Positions 1 to 5,970 of a stretch of 10,447 nucleotides of DNA are shown here, piece by piece. The notes below the pieces were generated by a model. The model worked only from the letters and a program-made list of their open reading frames with translations. It was not told the origin of the DNA and searched no databases. Within the stretch, counting starts at the first letter, position 1. Each line of letters begins with the position of its first letter. The DNA comes from an uncultured Streptococcus sp. (GTDB taxonomy: Bacteria; Bacillota; Bacilli; Lactobacillales; Streptococcaceae), in contig CAKPZX010000051.1 in the NCBI GenBank assembly GCA_934215455.1, positions 1 through 10,447 of the forward strand. The letters are read 5' to 3'. The translations under genes were made by a program, and so were the position numbers.

Positions 1-30
1 CGTTAGAATTCGATTTCGTCGTCCCACCTC

Positions 31-96
31 CGCACAGTTGAGTAGGGCTGTAAAAGCTGATGAAATCAGCGTAGTAAAGCCCACTCAACCACTGCG
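31..96. repeat. Long imperfect palindrome, probable streptococcal intergenic repeat
   Basis: The segment folds on either strand into one long stem of nested arms: CGCA (31-34) with TGCG (93-96), GTTGAGT (37-43) with ACTCAAC (83-89), GGGCT (45-49) with AGCCC (78-82), and at the tip GCTGAT (56-61) with ATCAGC (65-70) around a GAA loop. No ORF covers it. It lies beyond the clpP terminator, so it is not obviously part of the clpP message. From memory, sequences like this recur between genes in oral streptococci, but copy number cannot be seen here. The element may continue to the left of the window. Confidence 0.7.
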
Positions 97-112
97 TTTT
101 GCTCGACAATCC

Positions 113-150
113 AAAAATAATTGAGAGGCTAGGACTTTTGTCCCAGCCTC
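113..150 (-). terminator. Probable terminator of clpP
   Basis: A hairpin at 125-150 pairs GAGGCT with AGCCTC, then GGAC with GTCC around a TTTT loop, with one A/C mismatch. On the minus strand it starts about 25 nt after the clpP stop codon. The T-rich stretch (TTATTTTT) begins about 7 nt past the stem, so it is not a textbook intrinsic terminator, but its position fits the end of the clpP message. Related hairpins occur at 7179-7200 and 7441-7476. Confidence 0.7.
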
Positions 151-175
151 TTGACAGACCTTCCCATAGGATGGT

Positions 176-766
176 TTAGCCCAATTTATTATTGGCCATG
201 ATTTCATCAATAAAGCCATATTCAAGTGTTTCTTGTGCGCTCATCCAATTATCACGCTCCGCATCAGCATGCACTTTTTCAATGGATTGACCTGAATTTT
301 CCGCAAGGATCTTTTCCAAGTTATTCCGTGTTTTGAGCAAGTGTTCTGCTGCGATCGCCATATCGGTTTGTTGGGTACCACCACCAGTACCACCCATTGG
401 TTGGTGAATCATGTACTCGGCGTTTGGCAACATGAAGCGTTTGCCCTTCGCACCGCTTGAAGCGATAATAGTTCCCATAGAAGCTGCCATCCCCATGACA
501 ATGGTTTGGACATCTGACTTGATAAAGTTCATAGTATCTACAATGGCGAGACCTGCAGAGACAGAGCCACCTGGTGTATTGATATACATATAGATATCTT
601 TTGTATTATCTTGGGCATCCAAGAAGAGTAATTGAGCGATAATGGAGTTAGCCATTTGGTCCTCAACTGGTCCTGTTACCATGATAATTCGATCTTTCAA
701 CAGACGGGAATAAATATCGTAAGAACGTTCTCCACGACTGGTTTGTTCAATAACTACTGGAATCAT
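176..766 (-). CDS. clpP: ATP-dependent Clp protease proteolytic subunit ClpP
   Basis: ClpP forms the tetradecameric serine-protease barrel that works with Clp ATPases (ClpC, ClpE, ClpX, ClpL) to degrade misfolded and regulatory proteins in the cytoplasm. The 196-residue product is full family length. The catalytic triad is visible: Ser96 in MGMAASMG, His121 in MIHQP and Asp172 in ERDNW. The oxyanion-region glycines lie in NTPGGSV (about 63-69). The ATG start is supported by AAAGGAG (781-775) with an 8-nt spacer. It has its own promoter and a CtsR operator, so it is a class III heat-shock gene. It lies 129 bp downstream of upp on the same strand. I see no strong terminator in that gap, so some read-through from upp is possible. 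A terminator hairpin follows the gene. Confidence 0.98.
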   Translation of the reverse strand: MIPVVIEQTSRGERSYDIYSRLLKDRIIMVTGPVEDQMANSIIAQLLFLDAQDNTKDIYMYINTPGGSVSAGLAIVDTMNFIKSDVQTIVMGMAASMGTIIASSGAKGKRFMLPNAEYMIHQPMGGTGGGTQQTDMAIAAEHLLKTRNNLEKILAENSGQSIEKVHADAERDNWMSAQETLEYGFIDEIMANNKLG

Positions 767-795
767 CTATTCTTCTCCTTTAGTATCCATTCATT

Positions 796-810
796 CTCAC
801 GATTCGTGAG
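796..810 (-). other. Hairpin in the clpP 5' untranslated region
   Basis: CTCACG (796-801) and CGTGAG (805-810) make a perfect 6-bp stem with a 3-nt loop. With the start site predicted near 822, it sits about 12-27 nt into the clpP mRNA and ahead of the Shine-Dalgarno sequence, which it does not cover. It could stabilise the mRNA 5' end. It has no T-tract, so it is not a terminator. A function is not established by the sequence. Confidence 0.5.
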
Positions 811-828
811 GTTCAAAGTATATGTGCT

Positions 829-857
829 ATTATAAACCAATGGTCAAAAAAGGTCAA
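829..857 (-). promoter_or_regulatory. clpP sigma-A promoter
   Basis: On the minus strand, -35 TTGACC (857-852), a 17-bp spacer and a consensus -10 TATAAT (834-829) predict a start near 822, leaving about a 55-nt leader before the ATG at 766. The CtsR box covers the -35 element and most of the spacer, so repressor binding and RNA polymerase binding should exclude each other. Confidence 0.9.
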
Positions 858-858
858 A
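842..858. promoter_or_regulatory. CtsR operator
   Basis: GGTCAAA (842-848), the spacer AAA and GGTCAAA (852-858) match the CtsR heptad consensus RGTCAAA-NAN-RGTCAAA exactly. CtsR is the class III heat-shock repressor of Firmicutes and controls clp genes in streptococci. Here the box overlies the clpP -35 and spacer, a classic repression position. ctsR itself is not in the window. Confidence 0.93.
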
Positions 859-895
859 TCTTAAGCACCTTTCGGACGAATCATGAATGGTTTCT

Positions 896-1525
896 TTATT
901 TGGTACCGAATAAACGGTCACCTGCATCCCCAAGACCAGGAACAATATAGCCATGTTCATTCAAATGATCATCGAGGGCTGCTGTAAAGATATCAACATC
1001 TGGGTGAGCTTCTTGAAGAGCTTTCACCCCTTCTGGCGCTGATACTAGGCAGACAAATTTGATATGGCTAGCGCCACGTTTTTTTAAGGAATCAATCGCT
1101 AGAATAGCGGATCCACCCGTAGCAAGCATCGGGTCTACTACAAAGATACGACGTTGATCAATATCTTCTGGCAATTTCACCAAGTATTCAACTGGTTTCA
1201 AGGTTTCTTCATCACGGTACATCCCGATATGGCCAACCTTAGCAGCTGGTACCAAACTCAAGAGGCCATCAACCATCCCAATCCCTGCACGAAGAATTGG
1301 GACAATGGCCAATTTCTTCCCTGCGATTTGCTTTTGAACGGTTTTGGTAATAGGAGTTTCAATTTCAACATCCTCAAGAGGCAATTCACGCAACACTTCG
1401 TAGCCCATCAACATAGCAATCTCATCTACCAATTCACGAAAGGCCTTCGTAGAGGTATCCGTGCGGCGGAGAATAGACAATTTGTGTTGAATCAGTGGAT
1501 GTGTAATAACTTCTAATTTTCCCAT
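896..1525 (-). CDS. upp: Uracil phosphoribosyltransferase
   Basis: Upp converts uracil and PRPP to UMP and pyrophosphate, the main pyrimidine-base salvage step. The 209-residue protein is exactly family length. The PRPP-binding loop is [12 protein letters not shown] (about 129-140), preceded by the PILRAGIGM segment (about 76-84). The uracil-binding C-terminal segment is [13 protein letters not shown] (about 192-204). The ATG start has AAGAAGGA (1540-1533) 7 nt upstream. It lies between mgtA and clpP on the same strand, with a terminator and its own promoter separating it from mgtA. Its leader of about 134 nt holds a terminator-like hairpin (1559-1593), which suggests attenuation. Confidence 0.98.
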   Translation of the reverse strand: MGKLEVITHPLIQHKLSILRRTDTSTKAFRELVDEIAMLMGYEVLRELPLEDVEIETPITKTVQKQIAGKKLAIVPILRAGIGMVDGLLSLVPAAKVGHIGMYRDEETLKPVEYLVKLPEDIDQRRIFVVDPMLATGGSAILAIDSLKKRGASHIKFVCLVSAPEGVKALQEAHPDVDIFTAALDDHLNEHGYIVPGLGDAGDRLFGTK

Positions 1526-1558
1526 TTTGAGATCCTTCTTTCTAAGCTGTTATTATTC

Positions 1559-1593
1559 AAAAAAGAGCTATGATAAAAGTGGAGTCAAGCTCT
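1559..1593 (-). terminator. Attenuator-like hairpin in the upp leader
   Basis: On the minus strand AGAGCT (1593-1588) pairs with AGCTCT (1569-1564), extended inside by TGA/TCA pairing past one bulged base. A run of T's follows directly (1563-1559). It sits downstream of the predicted upp start (about 1659) and upstream of the upp ribosome binding site, so as a terminator it would cut the upp transcript short. I do not recognise a PyrR-binding loop or a known riboswitch in the remaining leader. Confidence 0.55.
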
Positions 1594-1631
1594 ACTCTTT
1601 CTTTCAGTCCCTCTTTGATACTCACAGCACA

Positions 1632-1649
1632 TGGAAATCTTCATTTCCA
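1632..1649 (-). other. 5'-proximal hairpin of the upp leader
   Basis: On the minus strand TGGAAAT (1649-1643) pairs perfectly with ATTTCCA (1638-1632) around GAAG. It begins about 10 nt after the predicted upp start site and has no T-tract. It may be part of a regulatory leader together with the downstream attenuator-like hairpin. Confidence 0.5.
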
Positions 1650-1665
1650 ACTTTACATTCTTCTT

Positions 1666-1674
1666 ATTATACCA
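1666..1674 (-). promoter_or_regulatory. upp promoter (extended -10)
   Basis: The minus strand reads TGGTATAAT, a consensus -10 preceded by the TG of an extended -10 element. No good -35 exists at 16-18 bp, since that region is the T-tract and stem base of the mgtA terminator. The predicted start is near A1659. The promoter thus abuts the mgtA terminator. Confidence 0.75.
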
Positions 1675-1682
1675 AATTTTAC

Positions 1683-1726
1683 AAAAAAAAGAGAGCCCTT
1701 ACACTTAATTTTTTAAGTTCGGACTC
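1683..1726 (-). terminator. mgtA intrinsic terminator
   Basis: On the minus strand GAGTCC (1726-1721) pairs with GGGCTC (1698-1693) with one G-U pair, and the inner ACTTAA (1718-1713) pairs with TTAAGT (1708-1703) around a 4-nt loop. A long T-tract follows (through 1683). It starts about 18 nt after the mgtA stop codon. Confidence 0.9.
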
Positions 1727-1744
1727 ACTCTTTCTATCAATCAA

Positions 1745-4405
1745 TTACAACCATTCTTTGTATTTCTTAATATAGATACGTTTGACAACCGTCACACTCA
1801 GCATATAGAGGACGATAATCGCAAACAATAGAACAAAGTACAATCCATTTAGTTGGCTCAACTTCAAGATAGAAGCCAAAGGACTATATGGAAGGGAGGT
1901 TACAAAGAAGGCTGCTGCTAGGGTCGTCACCACGACTGAGAAGGCTGGACGACTTTGGATAAATGGAAGTTTTGGTGAACGCAACATATGAATAACCATG
2001 GTTTGAGACCACATGGATTCGATAAACCATCCAGTTTGGAACACCATGATAAAGGCTGCTGCATCTGCTGCTCCATGGTTGTACCCATGACCTAAAATCA
2101 TTGGGACTACAAGGAAATAAAGAAGCATGTAGGTAATAATATCAAATACAGATGAAATTGGACCAATCCAGGCCATAAAGCGCATGATGGAGTTTGCTTC
2201 CCAGATACGAGGTTTCTTGAGGAATTCCTTATCGACATTGTCAAAAGGAAGAGCGATACAAGAAAGATCATAGATAAGATTAAGCACAATCAAATGAACA
2301 GGAGCCATTGGAAGGAAAGGCAAAAAGATGCTGGCGAAGAGCAGAGAAAAGATATTCCCGAAGTTAGAAGAGACCGTCATCTTGATGTACTTGGTCATAT
2401 TGGCATAGACCTTGCGGCCTTCAACCAAACCTTTTTCAAGGACCATCAAGTCCTTATCCAGAAGGATGACATCTGCCGTTTCCTTGGCAATATCCACAGC
2501 AGTATCCACAGAGATCCCAACGTCTGAGACCTTCATGGATGGAGCATCGTTGATCCCATCTCCCATGTAACCAACCTTGTGGCCATTGTTCTTGAGGCAG
2601 AGGATGATCCGCGCTTTTTGATCGGGTGATAATTTGGCAAAGACCGTTGTTGTTTCCACAACTTGTGCTAACTCTTGGTCAGTCATCGTATCGATTTCGC
2701 TTCCCAAAAGAATCCGCTCTACATCTAGTCCTACTTTTTCACAGACAGCTTGGGTGACCTTTTCATTGTCCCCAGTTAAGATCTTGGTGGTTACCCCATA
2801 TTCTGCAAGAGCTTTGATCGCTGGAGCTGCAGAAGGTTTTGGTGGATCAAGAAAGGCCAGGTAACCAGTTAGGATCATGTCTCGTTCATCTTCAACACTA
2901 AAGATGTCATTTTCGTCCAAGTCGGTTTTGTAGCTGACGCCCAAAACACGAAGACCTTGTTCATTTAACTGAGCAACTTCAGCGAGGACCTCTTGACGGA
3001 CTTCATCTGTCAGGCGTTTAATCTCTCCCTTGTACTCAACATAAGTCGATACAGAAAGCATTTCTTCCAAGGCACCCTTGGTCACCATGCTGACTACACC
3101 ATCTTCATCTTTGACAATGACACTCATGCGACGACGTTCAAAATCAAAGGGCAATTCATCAATCTTATGGAAGGTTTGATCCAGATCGCGGACGATTTCA
3201 TGTTTCTTGGCTTCTTTATGGGTCCGATTGATAATCGCCCGATCCATCAAATTTTTTAGCCCGGTTTGGAAATAGGAATTCAAGTAAGCCCGACGAAGAA
3301 CTGATAGATCCAATTCGCCATGGATATCAAGCGGATACTCCAAAACGATTTCATCTTGGGTCAAGGTTCCTGTCTTATCAGTACACAAAATATCAATAGC
3401 CCCAAGGTCTTGGATGGCATTGAGTTTTTTGATGACGACTTTTTCCTTAGCCATGATGATGGAGCCTTTAGCAAGACTCGCTGTAATAATCATCGGCAGC
3501 ATTTCCGGAGTCAAACCAACTCCAACGCTGAGGGCAAAGACACCCGCTTCTAACCAGTCACCATCTGTTAGGCCATTGATCACAAAGACAACGGGCACCA
3601 TCACTAACATGAGCCGAATCAAGAGCCAAGAGATGGTATTCATTTCTCTCTCAAATGAGGTTGGTTCGTCATAGGTGTTGATGGTTTGCTCAATTGCGCC
3701 CATCATGGTTTCATCCCCCACGACCAAAACCAAGGCTGTCGCCCGTCCGGAGATGACATTGGTTCCCATGAAGGCCAAGCTCTCACTCTCCAAGAGGCTA
3801 TCTAGATTTTGACTGTCGGCTTTTCTGAGACAAACCTTTTCAACAGCATCACTTTCCCCTGTGAGACCAGATTGTTGGACAAAGAAGTCACGGGAATCGA
3901 TCAAGACCACATCTGCTGGGATCATATCGCCGGCACTCAGTTTGATCACATCACCTACGACGATTTCATCGATCGGAATTTCTTGTTCCGATCCATCACG
4001 CAGAACGGTCGCTGTATTGACAATCATACGTGATAAGTTGCTAGCTGCTTTGTCGCTCCGCAATTCTTGAATGAAGCGGATACCACCAGAGATCAAGACC
4101 AAGGTCACAATGATGATGGAGGTCGTTGGATCCTGTTCACCTGGTTTTGCTAGCCAGACATTGGTGATGAAGGAAACCAGCGCAATGACCAACAAAATCA
4201 CTGTAAAAGGATTGATGATGGATTCGTAGATCTTTTTGATCATAGAATCTTCTTGACCTTTTGTGATGATATTTTCGCCATAAGTATCGCGGTTTTCTTC
4301 TACTTGATCGTCGACTAAACCATGAGCACTGGTTTTATAGGTAGCAAAGGTGCTTTCAAGTGGTTCTTGAAGAGCGTTAATAAGTCTTTCTTTATTTGTT
4401 TGCAT
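1745..4405 (-). CDS. mgtA: Magnesium-translocating P-type ATPase (MgtA family, P3B)
   Basis: A membrane ATPase that uses ATP hydrolysis to bring Mg2+ into the cell. The 886 residues fit the family. In order: cytoplasmic N-terminus; M1-M2 (about 61-114); actuator domain with SGLTGES (179-185); M3-M4 with the MgtA-type TPEMLP ion-site motif (299-304); phosphorylation motif DKTGTLT with Asp343; nucleotide-binding KGA (443-445); TGDN (544-547); GDGINDAP hinge (615-622); then a six-helix C-terminal membrane block ending in a basic tail. Start: an upstream in-frame TTG (4423) is possible, but AGGAG (4416-4412) lies inside that extension and is 6 nt from the ATG at 4405, so I choose the ATG. Its leader carries an M-box riboswitch, a terminator and a short upstream ORF, all consistent with Mg2+ control. 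Ca2+ transport cannot be formally excluded, but the leader argues for Mg2+. Confidence 0.95.
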   Translation of the reverse strand: MQTNKERLINALQEPLESTFATYKTSAHGLVDDQVEENRDTYGENIITKGQEDSMIKKIYESIINPFTVILLVIALVSFITNVWLAKPGEQDPTTSIIIVTLVLISGGIRFIQELRSDKAASNLSRMIVNTATVLRDGSEQEIPIDEIVVGDVIKLSAGDMIPADVVLIDSRDFFVQQSGLTGESDAVEKVCLRKADSQNLDSLLESESLAFMGTNVISGRATALVLVVGDETMMGAIEQTINTYDEPTSFEREMNTISWLLIRLMLVMVPVVFVINGLTDGDWLEAGVFALSVGVGLTPEMLPMIITASLAKGSIIMAKEKVVIKKLNAIQDLGAIDILCTDKTGTLTQDEIVLEYPLDIHGELDLSVLRRAYLNSYFQTGLKNLMDRAIINRTHKEAKKHEIVRDLDQTFHKIDELPFDFERRRMSVIVKDEDGVVSMVTKGALEEMLSVSTYVEYKGEIKRLTDEVRQEVLAEVAQLNEQGLRVLGVSYKTDLDENDIFSVEDERDMILTGYLAFLDPPKPSAAPAIKALAEYGVTTKILTGDNEKVTQAVCEKVGLDVERILLGSEIDTMTDQELAQVVETTTVFAKLSPDQKARIILCLKNNGHKVGYMGDGINDAPSMKVSDVGISVDTAVDIAKETADVILLDKDLMVLEKGLVEGRKVYANMTKYIKMTVSSNFGNIFSLLFASIFLPFLPMAPVHLIVLNLIYDLSCIALPFDNVDKEFLKKPRIWEANSIMRFMAWIGPISSVFDIITYMLLYFLVVPMILGHGYNHGAADAAAFIMVFQTGWFIESMWSQTMVIHMLRSPKLPFIQSRPAFSVVVTTLAAAFFVTSLPYSPLASILKLSQLNGLYFVLLFAIIVLYMLSVTVVKRIYIKKYKEWL

Positions 4406-4411
4406 TGGTAT

Positions 4412-4474
4412 CTCCTTTTTCAATCAGGAGCCAATCACTTTTGGAGTCCCTACGACACAAATCAGCGATTGGCT
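4412..4474 (-). promoter_or_regulatory. Alternative stems at the leader ORF / mgtA junction
   Basis: In the minus-strand RNA AGCCAATC (4474-4467) can pair perfectly with GATTGGCT (4436-4429). Alternatively CTCCT (4430-4426) can pair with AGGAG (4416-4412), the mgtA Shine-Dalgarno sequence. The two stems share bases 4430-4429, so full versions exclude each other. The first stem lies within the leader ORF and would be disrupted by a translating ribosome. The complementarity is plain; a regulatory role is inference. Confidence 0.5.
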
Positions 4475-4513
4475 GGTTCGGTGCGGTTCGGGATGATCGT
4501 CGATTTGTATCAT
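4424..4513 (-). CDS. Short leader ORF before mgtA, 29 aa, MgtL-like
   Basis: The ORF reads MIQIDDHPEPHRTSQSL then ICVVGTPKVIGS and ends in TGA, 18 nt before the mgtA ATG. It has a strong ribosome binding site, AAAGGAG (4526-4520), 6 nt before its ATG. An in-frame ATG at 4546 lies in the riboswitch terminator tail without a ribosome binding site and is less likely. The peptide has no signal sequence or known domain. Its early acidic and proline run (DDHPEP, residues 5-10) resembles in composition the EPDPTPLP start of Salmonella MgtL, whose translation is sensitive to Mg2+ and controls mgtA. The position between a Mg2+ riboswitch and a Mg2+ pump supports a regulatory role. I infer function from position and composition only; there is no sequence homology to lean on. 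Confidence 0.65.
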   Translation of the reverse strand: MIQIDDHPEPHRTSQSLICVVGTPKVIGS

Positions 4514-4546
4514 AGCTCTCTCCTTTCTCTTTTCTTGGTAAGGCAT

Positions 4547-4579
4547 AAAAAAGAGTCCTACTCTCGATCGGTAGGACTC
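4547..4579 (-). terminator. Riboswitch terminator of the mgtA leader
   Basis: On the minus strand GAGTCCTAC (4579-4571) pairs perfectly with GTAGGACTC (4561-4553), followed by six T's (4552-4547). The T-run ends only 20 nt before the leader ORF ribosome binding site. No promoter fits between them, so mgtA transcription must come through this hairpin. It is therefore a regulated attenuator. It is also the first terminator downstream of malY. Confidence 0.92.
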
Positions 4580-4767
4580 ATGAAACTCGTCATTTATTTT
4601 TCAATCAAAACTCTCAAAAAACTGACCGTCCAAGCTTTAGCTCCGCAAGGCAATGAAATGAGCTTAGTCTTGACCTTTGCGATCAGGACTGTTGACCAAC
4701 GAGTAGTGTCTCCACTGCTTTGCGGTAGTCATCCGTATCCTTGTGGTAGCCTCACCTACCGTATTTC
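4580..4767 (-). promoter_or_regulatory. M-box (ykoK leader) Mg2+ riboswitch aptamer
   Basis: The M-box binds several Mg2+ ions and, when full, permits terminator formation upstream of Mg2+ transport genes. Conserved blocks of the Bacillus M-box are recognisable on the minus strand: GGTAGGTGAGGCTACC (4760-4745), GGATACGG followed by CTACCGC, GTTGGTCAACAG (4700-4689) and GGAGCTAAAGCTT (4644-4632). The core covers about 4762-4622, the usual size, and the rest to 4580 links to the terminator. CGGTAGG (4761-4755) of the aptamer 5' strand is exactly complementary to CCTACCG (4575-4569) in the terminator's 5' arm and loop edge. This offers an antiterminator when the aptamer is not folded; that pairing is my inference. 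The downstream gene, mgtA, is a standard M-box target. Confidence 0.92.
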
Positions 4768-4773
4768 GAGTTT

Positions 4774-4802
4774 ATTGTACTCCTTCACTTGCAGAAAGTC
4801 AA
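4774..4802 (-). promoter_or_regulatory. Promoter of the M-box/mgtA transcript
   Basis: On the minus strand -35 TTGACT (4802-4797), a 17-bp spacer and -10 TACAAT (4779-4774) form a near-consensus sigma-A promoter. The predicted start is about 4767, a few bases before the first conserved M-box block, as expected for a riboswitch leader. The -35 begins 3 bp after the malY stop codon. The leader to the mgtA ATG is about 360 nt. Confidence 0.92.
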
Positions 4803-4805
4803 CAC

Positions 4806-5969
4806 TTATTTGTGAAAAGTTTCCACCAAGCGTTTGGTAATTTCTTCAATGAGGGTGAAAGGGGCCGCTACATTGAGGCGAGCATGCAAGGTTCCTTCTG
4901 TTCCAAAATCTGTTCCACGGTTCAAAATCAATTTGGCTTGGTCATGAATTTTAGCATGCAGCTCATCATCGGTATAAGGATAGGCTGAAAAGTCCAACCA
5001 AAGAAGATAGGTTCCTTGGGGCTTCATGACACGGATTTGTGTCTTTTCATGCAATTCATCTACTACATAGTCAATGTGTTTTTCAAAGACTTGTTTGAGC
5101 TCCGTCAACCAAGGTTTACCGTGGCGATAAGCCGCTTCTGTTGCAATATAGCCCAAGCCTGAGATTTCATGTTGATTATTGGCCAATTGCCGTTGTTTAA
5201 AAGCCGTACGAAGCTTTGGATTTTCAATGACCACATAGGAATTTTTTGTTCCTGCAATATTGAAAGTCTTGGTTGCACTGGTTAAGATCAAACTGAAGTC
5301 TTTAAAGCTTGGATCAACCGTGTTAAAGCTGGTATGACGGTGGCCAAACAAGGCCAAATCTTGGTGGATCTCATCTGAAACGAGAAGGACACCATGTTTT
5401 TGACAGAGGTGGCCGATTTTTTCCAAGACTTCACGATCCCATACACGACCTCCAGGATTGTGCGGATTACACAAAACATAGAGTTTCACCTCTTGCTCCA
5501 CAATATCTTTTTCCAGCTGATCAAAATCAATTTGGAAAAGACCGTCCTTTTCAACTAATGAATTTTCGATCAATTTTCGCCGATTGAGTTTGACACTTCG
5601 GGCAAATGGAGGATAGACCGGTGTATTGATTAAGACAGCATCTCCTTCCTTAGTAAAGGCTTGAATAGCTGTTGAAATAGCTGGAACAACACCTTCGATA
5701 AAGACGACAGCTTCCTTGTCAAAGGAATAGCCGTGCTCTTCTTTTTCCCAATCAAGGATAGACTGGTAGAGGCTATCCGATGCATAGGTATAGCCATAGA
5801 CCATTTGGTCAGCATAGCCGATAACAGCTTCTCGTACTTCTGGAATAACATTAAAATCCATGTCTGCAATCCAAGCCGGAATGATTTCTGGATCTGTCTC
5901 TGTTTCTTTCCACTTGTAGGTATGGTGGGTCAAGCGATTCGGTAAAGTCGTGAAATCATATTTGGTCAT
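4806..5969 (-). CDS. malY: MalY/PatB-family PLP-dependent C-S lyase (cystathionine beta-lyase type)
   Basis: A fold-type I PLP enzyme of the MalY/PatB group that cleaves C-S bonds of cystathionine or cysteine to give homocysteine or H2S, pyruvate and ammonia. Oral streptococcal relatives (Lcd) produce H2S from cysteine. The 387 residues are family length. Visible features: WIADMDF near the N-terminus (about 33-39), NPHNPGG (168-174) for cofactor and substrate carboxylate contacts, SDEIHQDL (198-205) with the PLP-ring Asp199, and SATKTFNIAGTK with Schiff-base Lys234. It starts one base after the metC stop codon, with GGAGG in the end of metC as its ribosome binding site, so the two are co-transcribed and probably translationally coupled. 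No terminator separates it from the M-box promoter behind it. Exact substrate (cystathionine or cysteine) is not settled by sequence. Confidence 0.9.
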   Translation of the reverse strand: MTKYDFTTLPNRLTHHTYKWKETETDPEIIPAWIADMDFNVIPEVREAVIGYADQMVYGYTYASDSLYQSILDWEKEEHGYSFDKEAVVFIEGVVPAISTAIQAFTKEGDAVLINTPVYPPFARSVKLNRRKLIENSLVEKDGLFQIDFDQLEKDIVEQEVKLYVLCNPHNPGGRVWDREVLEKIGHLCQKHGVLLVSDEIHQDLALFGHRHTSFNTVDPSFKDFSLILTSATKTFNIAGTKNSYVVIENPKLRTAFKQRQLANNQHEISGLGYIATEAAYRHGKPWLTELKQVFEKHIDYVVDELHEKTQIRVMKPQGTYLLWLDFSAYPYTDDELHAKIHDQAKLILNRGTDFGTEGTLHARLNVAAPFTLIEEITKRLVETFHK

Positions 5970-5970
5970 C

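Noticed and set aside
1559..1593. PyrR-binding loop in the upp leader
   Set aside because: The conserved UCCAGAGAGGCU-type loop is not present, so I report only a generic attenuator-like hairpin.
1527..1775. Plus-strand 82-codon ORF between upp and mgtA
   Set aside because: It lies over the mgtA terminator, the upp promoter and the upp leader, has no ribosome binding site and encodes a low-complexity Ser/Phe/Tyr-rich peptide.
4406..4423. TTG start for mgtA at 4423, directly after the leader ORF stop codon
   Set aside because: The six extra codons contain the Shine-Dalgarno sequence that serves the ATG at 4405, and the TTG itself has no suitable ribosome binding site.
4545..4767. BOX element upstream of mgtA (the GCCTCACCTACCGTA stretch looked similar to boxA)
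   Set aside because: The match is short, and the whole segment is better explained on the minus strand as an M-box riboswitch with its conserved blocks in order.
4322..4840. Plus-strand 172-codon ORF across the mgtA leader
   Set aside because: It is the antisense of the riboswitch, leader ORF and malY end; the minus-strand features are strongly supported and this frame shows no protein-family similarity.
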